A stretch of DNA of 64,000 nucleotides from Thalassoglobus sp. JC818 (GCF_040717535.1 NZ_JBFEFI010000001.1:124001-188000), one strand, 5' to 3'; positions 8,273-18,431 are shown, counted from the first letter of the stretch. A program made the numbers and translations. The notes: generated by a model from the letters alone, not told the origin.

Positions 8273-9028
8273 TTAACAGCTCCCTACAGTGAGTAAGCTT
8301 TGATATTGCTGAGCGACTTCCAACGGGTCATGACGATCTGGAGTTTCAAACTCCGAGAGATTCGTCCCATCTCGAAGCACTACGACACGGTCCGCCCACA
8401 TGGCCACGTTCGGTTCGTGAGTCACGAGCAGAATGGTGCGTTGCTCTTCGTCACAAAGTCCTCTGAGCAGTTTACAAATCTCCTGGCCAGTGACCGAATC
8501 GAGACTCCCGGTCGGCTCATCAGCCAATAACAAGTCTGGCTGGCAAGAGAGGGCTCTCGCGATGGCGACTCGCTGCTGTTCGCCACCTGACATGGCTCCG
8601 GGCATGTGGTTTCGTCGATCTTGAATTCCGAGTCGTTCGAGAAGCGCGTCGACCTGATCTTCATGATGTTCGCCCAGTGAAGCAGGGAGGCGAATGTTGT
8701 CCTCAGCCGAGAGCGTCGGAATGAGATTGAACGATTGAAACACGATCCCCAGATGCTTGCGTCGAAACTTTGTGAGCCGAGAGTCCGACAACTCCGAGAT
8801 GTCCTGACCGGAAATGAGGATGCGACCGGAGTCCACTCTCGTCAATCCGGCAATAGCGTGGAGCAGCGTGCTCTTTCCTGATCCAGATGCCCCCATGATC
8901 GCGATAAACTCGCCGTTCTTGACTTCAAGGTTAATACCTTTCAGCGCTTCGACCGGTGAAGCGCCACGTGAAAAAGTCTTCCAAACATCTTCGACGATCA
9001 GTGGAGTTGAATCTGGAGAGTCGTTCAT
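8273..9028 (-). CDS. MacB/LolD-type ABC transporter ATPase
   Basis: A 251-residue ATP-binding subunit with every motif intact: Walker [10 protein letters not shown] (residues 46-54), Q-loop VFQSFN, signature SGGEQQRVA (147-155), Walker B LLLADE (166-171) and a switch histidine in LLVTHE. The sequence belongs to the MacB/LolD/FtsE group that powers FtsX-type mechanotransmission permeases. The partner is almost certainly the FtsX-domain permease encoded divergently from 9343, which otherwise lacks an ATPase. It would hydrolyse ATP at the inner face of the cytoplasmic membrane. The substrate (lipoprotein, peptide or other envelope molecule) cannot be read from the sequence. Confidence 0.9.
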   Translation of the reverse strand: MNDSPDSTPLIVEDVWKTFSRGASPVEALKGINLEVKNGEFIAIMGASGSGKSTLLHAIAGLTRVDSGRILISGQDISELSDSRLTKFRRKHLGIVFQSFNLIPTLSAEDNIRLPASLGEHHEDQVDALLERLGIQDRRNHMPGAMSGGEQQRVAIARALSCQPDLLLADEPTGSLDSVTGQEICKLLRGLCDEEQRTILLVTHEPNVAMWADRVVVLRDGTNLSEFETPDRHDPLEVAQQYQSLLTVGSC

Positions 9029-9342
9029 ATTCGAATTTCATTCAATGGGGATCTAAGCAGTTTTCAACAGGCGTTTTTTTCGCCGCAGGTGACGCATCTC
9101 TCGCCACAAGTTGAGCGAAACGATTCCCAAAAATCGAGCCTGTGCTTGATTCAGAAAGACTCGCCGCACCTATGAAACTTGCGCAGAGACTGCGACAAAC
9201 TTCCGATCTGGTGAATCGAAATGCCTGCAAGAGAACACGTCTCATACCGGCGCATTTCTTGCACTTCTCGTACCGCTCAAGCGACAACTATCAGGACAGA
9301 TGTTGACGCCCAGACAAATATACAACTTCGTGGATTCTGTTT
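9029..9342. other. Divergent intergenic region of ABC genes
   Basis: A 314-base region between the ABC ATPase and permease genes, which must hold both promoters. I see only a short GGCG-T7-CGCC hairpin (9070-9084) and no clear operator. The 81-codon minus-strand frame inside it has no ribosome site and no recognisable features. Confidence 0.4.
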
Positions 9343-12270
9343 ATGAAAAGCTGGAGTCTCATTGCTAAACTCGTTTTCTCGCAGATGTGGCATCACCCTG
9401 GGCGCCCGCTCATCACGATTTTTGGAGTCATTGCCTCGACATGCGCTGTCGTTTGGGTTGTCAGCGGGTACGACGCACTGGTGTCACAGTTTGATGAAAA
9501 CGCTCAGAAGTATCTTGGGCGTTACGATGCGCTGATCGTTCCGATCGGCCCGCCGAGTGCTTCCAACATCGTCGATGAACAGATCCTCAAGGAACTAAAA
9601 AGCGATGTTGGCGTGCTGGAAGTGAATCCAGTCTCTCAATCACGGGTGACGGTCACACGTATCGCCCAGCCGAGCGACACAACTCAACCGGAGACGACGC
9701 TCGGGTTGCTGGTCGGGTCAAAACCTCCAGTCCACGGTGCTCCCCCCATCGACCCACTGTTGGTTGGAACTCCCGCCGTCTCACCACCGTATGAACTGGT
9801 TCGAGGAGACTGGCTCGACGGAAAGCCAGATACTCCGGGAGCTGTGTTGGGAGTGCATACAGCGCGAAACCTGAAGATTTCAGTCGGTGATCGAATTCTC
9901 GTCACTTCTCTGGCGAATCAGATGGAATTGCCCGTTATCGGACTCATTGAGCAAGCACTGGAATCCCCATCGCTCAATCTCCAAGGCCCCCGCCGCACTC
10001 CTCAAGAAGGTCGAGAGAACAGTCCCAAATCCGCCGTTGAAAATCCGGAGCAGAGTTCCAAACAAATGGACTCAGGCAATGCTGCCGAGAGTAATCCGAA
10101 ACAAGCGGAACTGGCTCTTCCGAGTGCTTACGTTCAAGGCGTCGCAACCAACGCTGTCTATGTTCGCCCTGAGATCGCCGAGCAAATCACAGGATTCGGT
10201 GCGCGACCGACAGTGTTGCAGATTGCCCTCCGAGATACGGTCTCAACAGAAGAATTTCAGGATGCCTGGAAGTCGAAATTTTCTGCGATCAAACCACCGC
10301 TGCGATTAGTTGATTATTCAACGGTCCGCGGAGGAATGGAGACCACGCGCAGCGTCTCATCTCAACGTTCTCAAGCATGGGCAGCGACGGGAATGGCGTC
10401 GTTGGCTGCGGTCTTCGTGATCCTGTCGACCCTCAGCATGGGTGTCACCGAGCGTAGCCGCGAATTTGCAATGCTCCGAGCGATTGGACTGACGCGTCTT
10501 CAAGTCGGAGGATTGATAGCTTTCGAGAGTTTACTATTGTCCGGGCTCGGGTGGGCGGGCGGATTGCTGACCGGAGCGATGTTGATCTCGTTGGGCAATC
10601 TAGTCATGCCGGGACTCTTTAATTCTGGAGTTGGTCTTGGCTGGACAACGATTACACTCAGTTTGACCACAGTACTCGCTGGTGCACTTGGGGCGGCGAT
10701 TCTCCCTGTCTGGAGAGTCATGAGAATCACACCACTTGAAGCGATGTCCGAACAGATCCCGTCACCTCGTCGTAGTCGTTGGATTTCATTCACGATTGCA
10801 GGTCTGGTACTGGCTTGTCTGGCACCGGTCATCGTCTTTCTGCTGCCGATTGCTCCCGAATGGGGTGTCTTCAGCTATTCGGTCATTGCCTACCCAGCTC
10901 TATTGCTCGGCATTGTGCTTCTGACTCCCGCAGTTATCACGATTTGTGAACGCTGGTTTTCCCCCTTGCTGAGCAAGCTCTTTTGGCTCGACAATCAACT
11001 CGTGGACACCCAACTCTCAAGCAACATGTGGCGAACGATTGGAGCCACGCTCGCTTTAACTGTTGGACTGGGCTTATATACATCGACGCAGGTTTGGGGA
11101 TACTCCATGCTGCAACCGTTTCTGCCCGGTGATTGGATGCCCGATGTTCTGGTAGCGTTTCATCCCGTGGGAGTGGACGACGACAGCTTTCAGCAGATCG
11201 AGAACATCGAAGGAATCAAGTCCGACGAGGTCTTACCTGTCACGATTGAACAACCGCGATTTCGCTGGCCTGAAGGTGAAGAGCCGGATTCGCTCAGATA
11301 TGACAATGCGGTCCTATTCGGAGTCGACCCACAGCGGGCTATCGGTGGCAATGATCCACTCTTTCAGTTTGAGTTCGTCGATGGCGATCGAGAGTCTGCA
11401 GCGAGAGAACTCGAGAAGGGCGGGGCATGCCTCGTTTCGGAGGACTTTCATATGCTCACTGGAATCGGAACGGGCGATCAGCTGGCCTTTCAACCACCTA
11501 ATTCTCCCGACGAGACTGTGACCTATCGCGTCGCAGGTGTCATTTCTCTTCCGGGCTGGCACTGGATCACGAAATTCTCCGGAGTGCGACGCCATCATGT
11601 TCGGACCGCCGCCATGATGTTCGCAAGTCGTGAGGATGTGCAAGCGGACTTCCATTTGCCGCAATCGGAGTTTTTCTGGCTGAACAAAGAATCATCTGCC
11701 TCACTCGCTGCGATTGAATCGGAACTACAGAAAATTGCTGAGTCGAACGCCGGGACAACCATTGATGTTCAGGGATTCGGCAGCATGACATCTTATCGGC
11801 CGTTTGCCCGAGTCACCGCGACCGAGACCGTCGACCGGGCAATTCGAATGCACGCAGAAGCGACAATTTGGGGAATGAGCATGCTTCCGCTTATCACTCT
11901 GGCAATCATGTCACTGGCGGTCGCCAACGCAGTCATCGCATCGGTCCGCGCACGAACCTGGGAGTTTGGTGTGATGCGTGCAATCGGGATTACTAGGTGG
12001 CAGGTCCTCCGCCTGATCATTGCTGAGACCATTCTCATCGGACTTGCCGCTTGCCTGCTCAGTTTGACATTTGGCATCGTGGGTGGATGGAGTGGAGTCG
12101 GAATGGCTCGCTACGGGGGAGGCTTCTTTGCGGGCCCCCCATCTCTCGTGATTCCCTGGAAAGAACTCGCAATTGGGTTCGGTTTCACCCTGTCACTCTG
12201 CCTGATCGCCGGACTCTGGCCCGCACTCCGCACCGTCCGAACAGAAACGTTAAGCTTGCTTCGTAAATGA
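9343..12270 (+). CDS. FtsX/MacB-type ABC transporter permease
   Basis: A 975-residue permease with a duplicated FtsX arrangement. One span lies near residues 24-44, followed by a periplasmic MacB-like domain of about 300 residues. A first FtsX block follows at about 350-450, opened by AWAATGMASLAAVFVILSTLSMGVTERSREFAMLRAIGLTRLQVGGLIAFESLLLSGLGW. Two central spans (about 485-545), a second periplasmic domain, and a second FtsX block at about 850-970 (SVRARTWEFGVMRAIGITRWQVLRLIIAETILIG) complete it. Large duplicated permeases of this kind act with a MacB/LolD-class ATPase, here the divergent gene. No membrane-fusion protein gene is adjacent, so a MacA-like tripartite pump is not supported. Size and domain order look intact. 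Confidence 0.9.
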   Translation: MKSWSLIAKLVFSQMWHHPGRPLITIFGVIASTCAVVWVVSGYDALVSQFDENAQKYLGRYDALIVPIGPPSASNIVDEQILKELKSDVGVLEVNPVSQSRVTVTRIAQPSDTTQPETTLGLLVGSKPPVHGAPPIDPLLVGTPAVSPPYELVRGDWLDGKPDTPGAVLGVHTARNLKISVGDRILVTSLANQMELPVIGLIEQALESPSLNLQGPRRTPQEGRENSPKSAVENPEQSSKQMDSGNAAESNPKQAELALPSAYVQGVATNAVYVRPEIAEQITGFGARPTVLQIALRDTVSTEEFQDAWKSKFSAIKPPLRLVDYSTVRGGMETTRSVSSQRSQAWAATGMASLAAVFVILSTLSMGVTERSREFAMLRAIGLTRLQVGGLIAFESLLLSGLGWAGGLLTGAMLISLGNLVMPGLFNSGVGLGWTTITLSLTTVLAGALGAAILPVWRVMRITPLEAMSEQIPSPRRSRWISFTIAGLVLACLAPVIVFLLPIAPEWGVFSYSVIAYPALLLGIVLLTPAVITICERWFSPLLSKLFWLDNQLVDTQLSSNMWRTIGATLALTVGLGLYTSTQVWGYSMLQPFLPGDWMPDVLVAFHPVGVDDDSFQQIENIEGIKSDEVLPVTIEQPRFRWPEGEEPDSLRYDNAVLFGVDPQRAIGGNDPLFQFEFVDGDRESAARELEKGGACLVSEDFHMLTGIGTGDQLAFQPPNSPDETVTYRVAGVISLPGWHWITKFSGVRRHHVRTAAMMFASREDVQADFHLPQSEFFWLNKESSASLAAIESELQKIAESNAGTTIDVQGFGSMTSYRPFARVTATETVDRAIRMHAEATIWGMSMLPLITLAIMSLAVANAVIASVRARTWEFGVMRAIGITRWQVLRLIIAETILIGLAACLLSLTFGIVGGWSGVGMARYGGGFFAGPPSLVIPWKELAIGFGFTLSLCLIAGLWPALRTVRTETLSLLRK

Positions 12271-12328
12271 CAGCTTGCCGCCGGCAACTGAGAACGCAAC
12301 GACGATCGTCCAATGAACGGTACTTTCG

Positions 12329-12356
12329 TTTGATTCTGCGTTTTGTGTGAATCAAA
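12329..12356. terminator. Hairpin between convergent genes
   Basis: TTTGATTC and GAATCAAA pair in an 8-bp stem with a 12-base loop, about 60 bases after the permease stop and 26 bases from the end of the opposing gene. The position suits a bidirectional transcription end, but the stem is AT-rich and has no clear U-run on either strand. Confidence 0.35.
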
Positions 12357-12381
12357 TGAAAAAGGGGGCATCCGACGTCAA

Positions 12382-12993
12382 TCAACCTTTATTGCGTGTG
12401 TTGCGACCGCTGATCTTGAGAACCTGGTCAAGCAATTCGTTCAGCATGATTCCAACTTGCTGTTCTTTGCCTGTCAACTCACGGGTCGAAAGTACTGACT
12501 TAAATATCTTCATAACGTCTTCGGAGAAGTTGATTACGTCACTGATGATGTTTGTCGACGCTTCAAGGAGTGTCTTGTCGGGAAGCCGACAGAGCGATTT
12601 GACGTTTTCAACATCCATCCGCTCAACATCGGACATGTTTTTGTCCGCCTTATTGAGTAATTCGGCAGAGCGTATCCTCGCCACGTCAATCAATCGTTGG
12701 CTCTCACACTCGTCAATTTCTTCCACGATCGACCAGATATTTTTCACGTGAGACAGATTGACAACATATTCATGCATATCCGTTTCACTTCCATTGCCGT
12801 GAGGAAATTCCCATCCGGTGATTCGGCAGATGCATAACTTGCCTGCGCGCACGTGATTCATCAATAGGTCGAATCTCTGCGATTCCTTCTGACTCATCTG
12901 AGTTTCGATTAGACTCCAGTTTCGCACCGACCTCGACAGAGTCACATCGAGAATGCCTTCGCACTCAAGAGAAACCGAATTCAAGTAGTCCAA
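12382..12993 (-). CDS. Hypothetical protein, start uncertain
   Basis: Up to 203 residues, soluble and mostly helical, with no signal peptide, membrane span or family I recognise. The longest frame starts at a TTG whose complement abuts the ATG of the divergent MBL gene, leaving no room for a promoter. An internal ATG (MSQKESQRFDLL, at 12897) is an alternative start giving 171 residues. The segment FDLLMNHVRAGKLCICRITG looks like a folded core and the C-terminal 90 residues are amphipathic helix. The gene could be a recent or lineage-specific acquisition. Only its existence is supported. Confidence 0.55.
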   Translation of the reverse strand: MDYLNSVSLECEGILDVTLSRSVRNWSLIETQMSQKESQRFDLLMNHVRAGKLCICRITGWEFPHGNGSETDMHEYVVNLSHVKNIWSIVEEIDECESQRLIDVARIRSAELLNKADKNMSDVERMDVENVKSLCRLPDKTLLEASTNIISDVINFSEDVMKIFKSVLSTRELTGKEQQVGIMLNELLDQVLKISGRNTRNKG

Positions 12994-13760
12994 TGACCAA
13001 GATCCATCATATCAACTGCGGAACGCTTCTTGTGAGTGGTTATCCAACTGTTGTCTGCCACTGCCTTTTGTTGGAAGACGAGCAGGGGTTGACTCTGATC
13101 GACACCGGAATTGGATTACTCGACGTTCAGGATCCTGCAGGCAGACTTGGTCAGGACCTGATTGATCTGGCAGGATTCCAGTTCAACGAGGTGGACACGG
13201 CCGTCCGGAAAATCGAAAAACTTGGACTCTCTCCTGATCGCGTCGACCACATCGTGCTGACACACTGTGATCCTGATCATACTGGCGGACTGGCAGACTT
13301 CCCGAATGCCACCATACATCTTGCCAAAGAAGAGTTGGATCAACTTAACAATGAACTTCCACGTTATGTTTCATCTCACTTTGAACATCGCCCAAAGTGG
13401 GCTTTCTGCGAACACAACGATCGTGAATGGTTTGGGCTGAAAGCTCGCTCGCTCCCACTGGAACATTCCTCGGAGGTTTTGCTAATTCCGCTCTTTGGCC
13501 ATACGCTCGGCCACTGTGGAGTTGCCATCCAACAAGGGGACCGCTGGCTATTGCACGCTGGCGACGCTTACTACCTACGTCCTGAATTGTCCGAAGAGAA
13601 TCATCCCGTCGACGCGTTTGCGGCGCAGCGAGCTGAAGACGATCAAATGCGCCGGAAATCTCTTTCAGAATTGCGAAGACTGTTCCGAGACCATCATGAC
13701 CAGATTGATTTCGTCGGCTACCACGACATCAACGAATTGCCCTCCGAACAAAGAGATTGA
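12993..13760 (+). CDS. MBL-fold metallo-hydrolase
   Basis: A 255-residue cytoplasmic metallo-beta-lactamase-fold hydrolase. The metal-binding signature is HCDPDH (His91, Asp93, Asp95, His96), which is HxDxDH in place of the common HxHxDH. The second-shell histidine is in FGHTLGHCGVAI, the bridging aspartate in LLHAGDAYYL, and a terminal histidine in VGYHDINE. The pattern resembles the lactonase-like (AttM/AiiA) branch, where HxHxDH is the norm. The Asp in place of His at position 93 is worth noting, although this variant is seen in related hydrolases. The substrate is unknown. The gene stands alone, divergent from the hypothetical protein and convergent with the SRPBCC gene. Confidence 0.85.
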   Translation: MTKIHHINCGTLLVSGYPTVVCHCLLLEDEQGLTLIDTGIGLLDVQDPAGRLGQDLIDLAGFQFNEVDTAVRKIEKLGLSPDRVDHIVLTHCDPDHTGGLADFPNATIHLAKEELDQLNNELPRYVSSHFEHRPKWAFCEHNDREWFGLKARSLPLEHSSEVLLIPLFGHTLGHCGVAIQQGDRWLLHAGDAYYLRPELSEENHPVDAFAAQRAEDDQMRRKSLSELRRLFRDHHDQIDFVGYHDINELPSEQRD

Positions 13761-13838
13761 GAGCAAAGCAAAGAGTACTCTCAATACAATTCAGCAAGAG
13801 TCTCGAAGATTTCGTAACGCGATGCGACTTCAATACAT

Positions 13839-14306
13839 TTAGTCGGCTTGCGAGAAGTCCGGTTCGACGAGGTCGGCAAGTTGGAGCAAAGACTCCTGCC
13901 ATCCCAGGTAACACTTTTCAGCGGGGATGGCCTGCGGCAGGCCTTCATGCAGAATTCTCAGCTCTGTTCCACACTTCACTGATCGCAAGGTGATCGTTTT
14001 GCTCATCTTGCCAGTCAGGGCCTGGTCGTCGAATTCGTCACACAGACGAATTTTCTTATACGGAACTAATTCGACAAAGTAGCTTGTGAATGAATGGCTG
14101 TGACCGTTTGCAAATGCGGTGAACGTCATGTGAAAGCTGTCTCCCTGTTGCGGATTAAATCGATCGAAGCGATCAATCTTGCCGATGTAACCGCGCGGAG
14201 GCAGCCACCTGCAGAGTGCATCCGGGTTCAGGAAGGCTTGATAGATACGAGAAGCTGGAGCACGAAGCACACGATGAAGCTGAACGGAATTCGACGACCG
14301 CGGCAT
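13839..14306 (-). CDS. SRPBCC (AHSA1-like) domain protein
   Basis: A 155-residue START/SRPBCC-fold protein of the AHSA1 type. It has the typical opening strand and helix (VQLHRVLRAPASRIYQAFLNPDALCRWLPPRGY), the central GDSFHMTF and YFVELVPYKKIRLCDEF strands, and a long C-terminal helix preceded by KCYLGWQESLLQLADLV. Members bind small hydrophobic ligands or act as stress-linked proteins; no specific role can be read. It is a single-domain, complete protein. Its neighbour on the same strand is a DUF1501 gene, upstream across about 230 bases, so it is probably transcribed alone. Confidence 0.8.
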   Translation of the reverse strand: MPRSSNSVQLHRVLRAPASRIYQAFLNPDALCRWLPPRGYIGKIDRFDRFNPQQGDSFHMTFTAFANGHSHSFTSYFVELVPYKKIRLCDEFDDQALTGKMSKTITLRSVKCGTELRILHEGLPQAIPAEKCYLGWQESLLQLADLVEPDFSQAD

Positions 14307-14539
14307 GAAACACTTATCCTTATTGAGTTGAATCGTTTTCCATCAGTCGAATTCAACTTACTTCAATCGACAACGCGCTCGACTTTTCTCAAAGTTCTTC
14401 GAATCTCGCAGGGAAGGCTCCCAAATTGGTGACCGGGTTTCCGTTTCTCATATCAGAAACTCGATGAACTCATTTACAAACATGTCACGCAGAATTCTTA
14501 AACGAGTAAGACGACTTCGGCGGACTTCGCACTCATGTG

Positions 14540-15979
14540 TCATGCAAGGATGTCGTGAATCACTTCTCCAGCGACGTCTGTTAAGCGATAGCTGCGACCG
14601 TTGTGGAAATAAGTCAATCTTTCGTGTTCTATCCCAAGCAAGTGGAGCATGGTGGCATGGAGATCGTTGACGCTCACCGGATTTTCGACAGCTTCATAAC
14701 CGAGTTCGTCGGTTTCTCCGTAGCTGGTTCCGCCTTTGATCCCCGCACCTGCCATCCATTGCAAAAAGCCTTTCGGATTGTGGTCGCGGCCTTTACCGTT
14801 CTGAGAAATCGGCATCCGCCCGAATTCGCCTCCCCAGATGACAAGCGTCGAGTCAAGCAGGCCGCGTTGTTCTAAATCGGCCAGTAGTCCCGCCACGGGG
14901 ACATCTGTCGCTTGGCAATGGTGCGTGTGATTCTCTTCAAGATTGTCGTGGGCGTCCCATTCCCCGTCACTGTAAACCTGCACAAAGCGGACACCACTTT
15001 CGACAAGCCTTCTGGCCATCAGGCACTTCGATCCGAATGACTTAGATCTGGGATCATTGATGCCGTACATGTCATGTGTAGCCTGCGTCTCACGGGAGAG
15101 ATCAACAACCTCCGTCGCTTCTTGCTGCATTCGGAATGCCAACTCGAACGACTGCATTCGATTGGCAAACTCGGCGTCCCGGGCGTGTCGACTCATATGC
15201 TCATCGTTCAACTTCGCCATTAAGTCGAGTTGAGCACGTTGGTCCTGTTGGGTGATCTCCGGTTGCCGATTGAGATTGAGAACTGGAGTCCCCTGAGATC
15301 GGAAAAGCGTGCCCTGAAACGTCGAGGGCAGAAACCCTGCCCCCCAATTGTGCGGCCCGCCTTTTGCTCCTTGCGTATTCCCCATCACGACGTAACCGGG
15401 CAGACTTTGATTTTCGCTTCCCAGACCGTACGTCACCCAGGCTCCCGCAGTTGGAAAGCCCGGACGAGGCAGCCCGCTGTTGATCTGATAGATCGCTGGT
15501 ACGTGATCATTCGACTCGCTATGGCAAGACTTTATAAATGCCATCTTGTCGACATGTTTGGCAACATTCGTGTACTTATCGCACACCCACTGTCCTGACT
15601 CTCCGTACTGTTTAAACGAATACGGGGACTTCATAATTGGTCCAGGATTGCCAAAGAACGCCTGAATGTCGGTCTTTTGGCCATCTCGTTTTTCCAATTC
15701 CGGCTTCGGATCAAAGATGTCCACCGAACTGGGAGCCCCTTCCATGAACAGCCAAATAATCGACTTGGCTTTGGCAGGAAAATGACCTGCTCTCGGAAGG
15801 AGTGAAGTGATCGGCTCCTCTGAATCCACCGGATCAGGTGCAGCGAGAAGGTTCTGGTCAGCGAGCAGGCTGGCGAGTCCAACCATCCCAGCACCGCCTC
15901 CCGCTCGACACAACCACTCTCGTCGACTGAGCAGTGAGGCAACGCGACCACACGGAAACAATTGAGGCTGCTTTTTCAT
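14540..15979 (-). CDS. DUF1501 exported protein
   Basis: A 479-residue DUF1501 protein with an N-terminal twin-arginine signal (SRREWL, Arg19-Arg20, then a hydrophobic stretch ending in LLAAP). The DUF1501 body is complete: KSIIWLFMEGAPSSVDIFDPKPEL, MAFIKSCHSESNDHVPA, LGSENQSLPGYVVMG, RRLVESGVRFVQVYSDGEWDAHDNL, LVIWGGEFGRMPISQNGKGRDHNPKGF and HLLGIEHERLTYFHNGR. The fold belongs to the alkaline phosphatase/sulfatase superfamily, but the catalytic role is unproven. It follows the PSD1 gene by 10 bases, the near-universal planctomycete pairing of a DUF1501 protein with a DUF1549/1553 cytochrome protein. Confidence 0.93.
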   Translation of the reverse strand: MKKQPQLFPCGRVASLLSRREWLCRAGGGAGMVGLASLLADQNLLAAPDPVDSEEPITSLLPRAGHFPAKAKSIIWLFMEGAPSSVDIFDPKPELEKRDGQKTDIQAFFGNPGPIMKSPYSFKQYGESGQWVCDKYTNVAKHVDKMAFIKSCHSESNDHVPAIYQINSGLPRPGFPTAGAWVTYGLGSENQSLPGYVVMGNTQGAKGGPHNWGAGFLPSTFQGTLFRSQGTPVLNLNRQPEITQQDQRAQLDLMAKLNDEHMSRHARDAEFANRMQSFELAFRMQQEATEVVDLSRETQATHDMYGINDPRSKSFGSKCLMARRLVESGVRFVQVYSDGEWDAHDNLEENHTHHCQATDVPVAGLLADLEQRGLLDSTLVIWGGEFGRMPISQNGKGRDHNPKGFLQWMAGAGIKGGTSYGETDELGYEAVENPVSVNDLHATMLHLLGIEHERLTYFHNGRSYRLTDVAGEVIHDILA

Positions 15980-15989
15980 ATCAGGCCAC

Positions 15990-18311
15990 CTAATTCACGT
16001 AAATAAACTCGTTCAACCCGAAAAGTGACTGACAAAAATCGGTCAGAGCTTCGAGTTGAGGATTCTCTTCACTGCGTTCCGATCTCACTTGAATCTGTGT
16101 TTCCAGAAACTCCGTTGACGCTGAAATTTCACTTTCAGTCGGGAGACGGGAGAAGGACAATTGAAATGCTAATTCGATCACCAAGTCGAGGTTTACATCG
16201 GTTGAAGACGACTCCGCAGATGTCCTGTCAACTAACAACTCTGCAAATTCACGAGCAACAGCCCGGACAAAACCATCGTTCAGAATCACCATCGCTTGCG
16301 GTGCGACCGTAGTGTTTGTGCGGCGTGCACAGCTGACCATTAAGTCCGGCCGATCAAATGCTTGGAACATTGGATAGGGAATCAGCCGCTTGTGGAACAT
16401 GTACACGCTGCGTCTTCGTGTGCTGGCGTCATCGGGAGCATTTTCTGGATAGCGTTCGCCTTGAATATTCCGAGCGAGATTAGCTTCTGGAGAGATGTAA
16501 GGCTTAAATCCTGGCCCACCAGCTTGCAGATTTAATGTGTCACTCACCGAGAGCATTGCATCCCGAATCACTTCCGCTTCAAGCCGAACTGGAGTCATCT
16601 TCCATAACAATTGATTGCCCGGATCAACGTTCAGTCCGCGAGGATCAACAGCTTCTTGAGTACTCGACTGTTGCCATACTGCGCTTGTAAGGATTTTGCG
16701 GTGAAGTGATTTCAGCTCCCAACCGGAGTCGACGAAATCATCCGTCAAATACTCGAGCAGTTCCGGATGCGTCGGCGGAACGCCGCGAACACCAAAGTCA
16801 CCCGTCGTCTGGACAATTCCCTTTCCGAAGTGGTGATGCCAAACCCGATTGACGATCACACGAGCCAGTAACGCTCCGCCCCCTTGAACGGTATCGGTAA
16901 TCCAATTGGCCAGAGCCCGCCGCTGAAGCGTACTCTTGGGCTCGCCCATTTCAGAGTAAGCAGCTTTCGCTTGTTCCCAATACTGACTCGCATCAGCACC
17001 AGCAGACAACATTTCAGGGAACCCGAGATCAAGCTCGATCTCGCGATCGTAGAAGTCGCTACGGCGAAACAACCACGTCGTCCTTCGCTCACTATCGAAG
17101 TCTTTGAAGAAAAACCCGTCTTCGCCGCTCGGAAGTTTTGCCGTCACGCGATCACCGCTATGAAAAACTCCCAGCAACTGATAGTAATCTTTCGCCGAGA
17201 ACGCATCGAACTTGTGATCGTGGCAGCGAGCACAAGCAACTGTAATCCCCAGTAGCCCGGACCCTAAAGTAGAGATCACATCGTCCAGCTCATTATAGCG
17301 ATTTAAGAGTCGCTCACTCTCAAGGAAGGAATCCGGCAGCTTGTAACACGTTCCAGCAGTGAGAAACCCGGTTGCCGAGACGGCAGCGTCGCTGTCGGGG
17401 GCGTATTCGTCTCCCGCAATCTGCCACCGTACGAATTGATCGTAAGGCATGTCATCGTTTAAAGCTTTGATAACAAAGTCGCGGTAGCGGAAAGCGAATG
17501 GTCGATCTGTATCTGCTTCCTGCCCATCGCTGTCGGCATATCGTGCTACATCCAGCCAGTGCCGTCCCCATCGCTCTCCGTAGTGAGGAGAATCCAGGAG
17601 TTGATTGACTAACTTCTCAATTGCTTTGTCAGGATCCAGATTGTGATCGCGAACAAACTCACTCACCTGTTCCGGGTTTGGCGGTAGTCCGATCAGATCG
17701 AAATACAATCGACGGACCAGCGTCTTCGCATCAGCAGGCTGAGCTGGCCGCAAATCTGCCTCATGCAGCTTCTGATAGATGAAGCGGTCGATTGGACTCT
17801 TCGACCAGTTGTCATGAGAATGCCGCGACGGAGGAATCGCTTGTTCGGCGAGACGTTGAAACGCCCAATGGGTCTTGGCTCGATCCAACTTTGGATTGAC
17901 AACATTCGCACTCGCAGGCCAGACGGCACCTTGATCGATCCATCGACGAACCAGTTCAATCTGCTCAACCGAAAGCTGTTTACTCCCATCCGGCGGCATG
18001 AGTCGCTCCCCCTCGTCGCCGGAAATCATTTGAAACAGCAAGCTATCTTCACCCTTTCCAGCTTCGATCAATGTCCCGCTGTCACCACCGTCGAACGCTC
18101 TTTCCTTAATCCCCAAATTGAGATTGCCCTCCTCAGTGGTTCCCGCGTGGCATTCGTAGCAGTGCTCACGAAAGATCGGCTGAATGTCTCGCTCAAAATC
18201 AATCGTCTCGGGAGGATTGAGAGCGTCTGAGGATTGGCCGGAAACGCTGTGCACAAGCAATCCAAGCCAGATGGCCATGAACGCAAAACAGCAACTCAAC
18301 AATGAATTCAC
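15990..18311 (-). CDS. PSD1 protein with planctomycete cytochrome c domain
   Basis: A 773-residue exported protein. After a signal peptide comes a planctomycete cytochrome-c-like module (heme site CYECH, Cys51-Cys54-His55) with the closing LMPPDG. A DUF1549 domain follows from about residue 160 (SPIDRFIYQKLHEADLRPAQPADAKTLVRRLYFDLIGLPP, ending ACARCHDHKFDAFSAKDYYQL). The C-terminal DUF1553 domain runs from RRALANWITD (ARVIVNRVWHHHFGKGIV, then AFDRPDLMVSCARRTNTTVAPQAMVILND). At 773 residues it is the short form: DUF1549 leads almost straight into DUF1553, without the concanavalin/LamG-type insert that brings many homologues to about 1000. It is first in an operon with the DUF1501 gene. A XylR-type regulator gene lies just upstream. 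Confidence 0.93.
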   Translation of the reverse strand: MNSLLSCCFAFMAIWLGLLVHSVSGQSSDALNPPETIDFERDIQPIFREHCYECHAGTTEEGNLNLGIKERAFDGGDSGTLIEAGKGEDSLLFQMISGDEGERLMPPDGSKQLSVEQIELVRRWIDQGAVWPASANVVNPKLDRAKTHWAFQRLAEQAIPPSRHSHDNWSKSPIDRFIYQKLHEADLRPAQPADAKTLVRRLYFDLIGLPPNPEQVSEFVRDHNLDPDKAIEKLVNQLLDSPHYGERWGRHWLDVARYADSDGQEADTDRPFAFRYRDFVIKALNDDMPYDQFVRWQIAGDEYAPDSDAAVSATGFLTAGTCYKLPDSFLESERLLNRYNELDDVISTLGSGLLGITVACARCHDHKFDAFSAKDYYQLLGVFHSGDRVTAKLPSGEDGFFFKDFDSERRTTWLFRRSDFYDREIELDLGFPEMLSAGADASQYWEQAKAAYSEMGEPKSTLQRRALANWITDTVQGGGALLARVIVNRVWHHHFGKGIVQTTGDFGVRGVPPTHPELLEYLTDDFVDSGWELKSLHRKILTSAVWQQSSTQEAVDPRGLNVDPGNQLLWKMTPVRLEAEVIRDAMLSVSDTLNLQAGGPGFKPYISPEANLARNIQGERYPENAPDDASTRRRSVYMFHKRLIPYPMFQAFDRPDLMVSCARRTNTTVAPQAMVILNDGFVRAVAREFAELLVDRTSAESSSTDVNLDLVIELAFQLSFSRLPTESEISASTEFLETQIQVRSERSEENPQLEALTDFCQSLFGLNEFIYVN

Positions 18312-18431
18312 AGAAAGACCTCAGTGAAAATCGTTCCGGGGGGACATTCGGGAAGGAGATTCCGCAATTGTGATCGGTAGGCAAATTTGGACTCTCCATT
18401 TTACTGGAGTCAGCCCAAACAACAATTCGCG

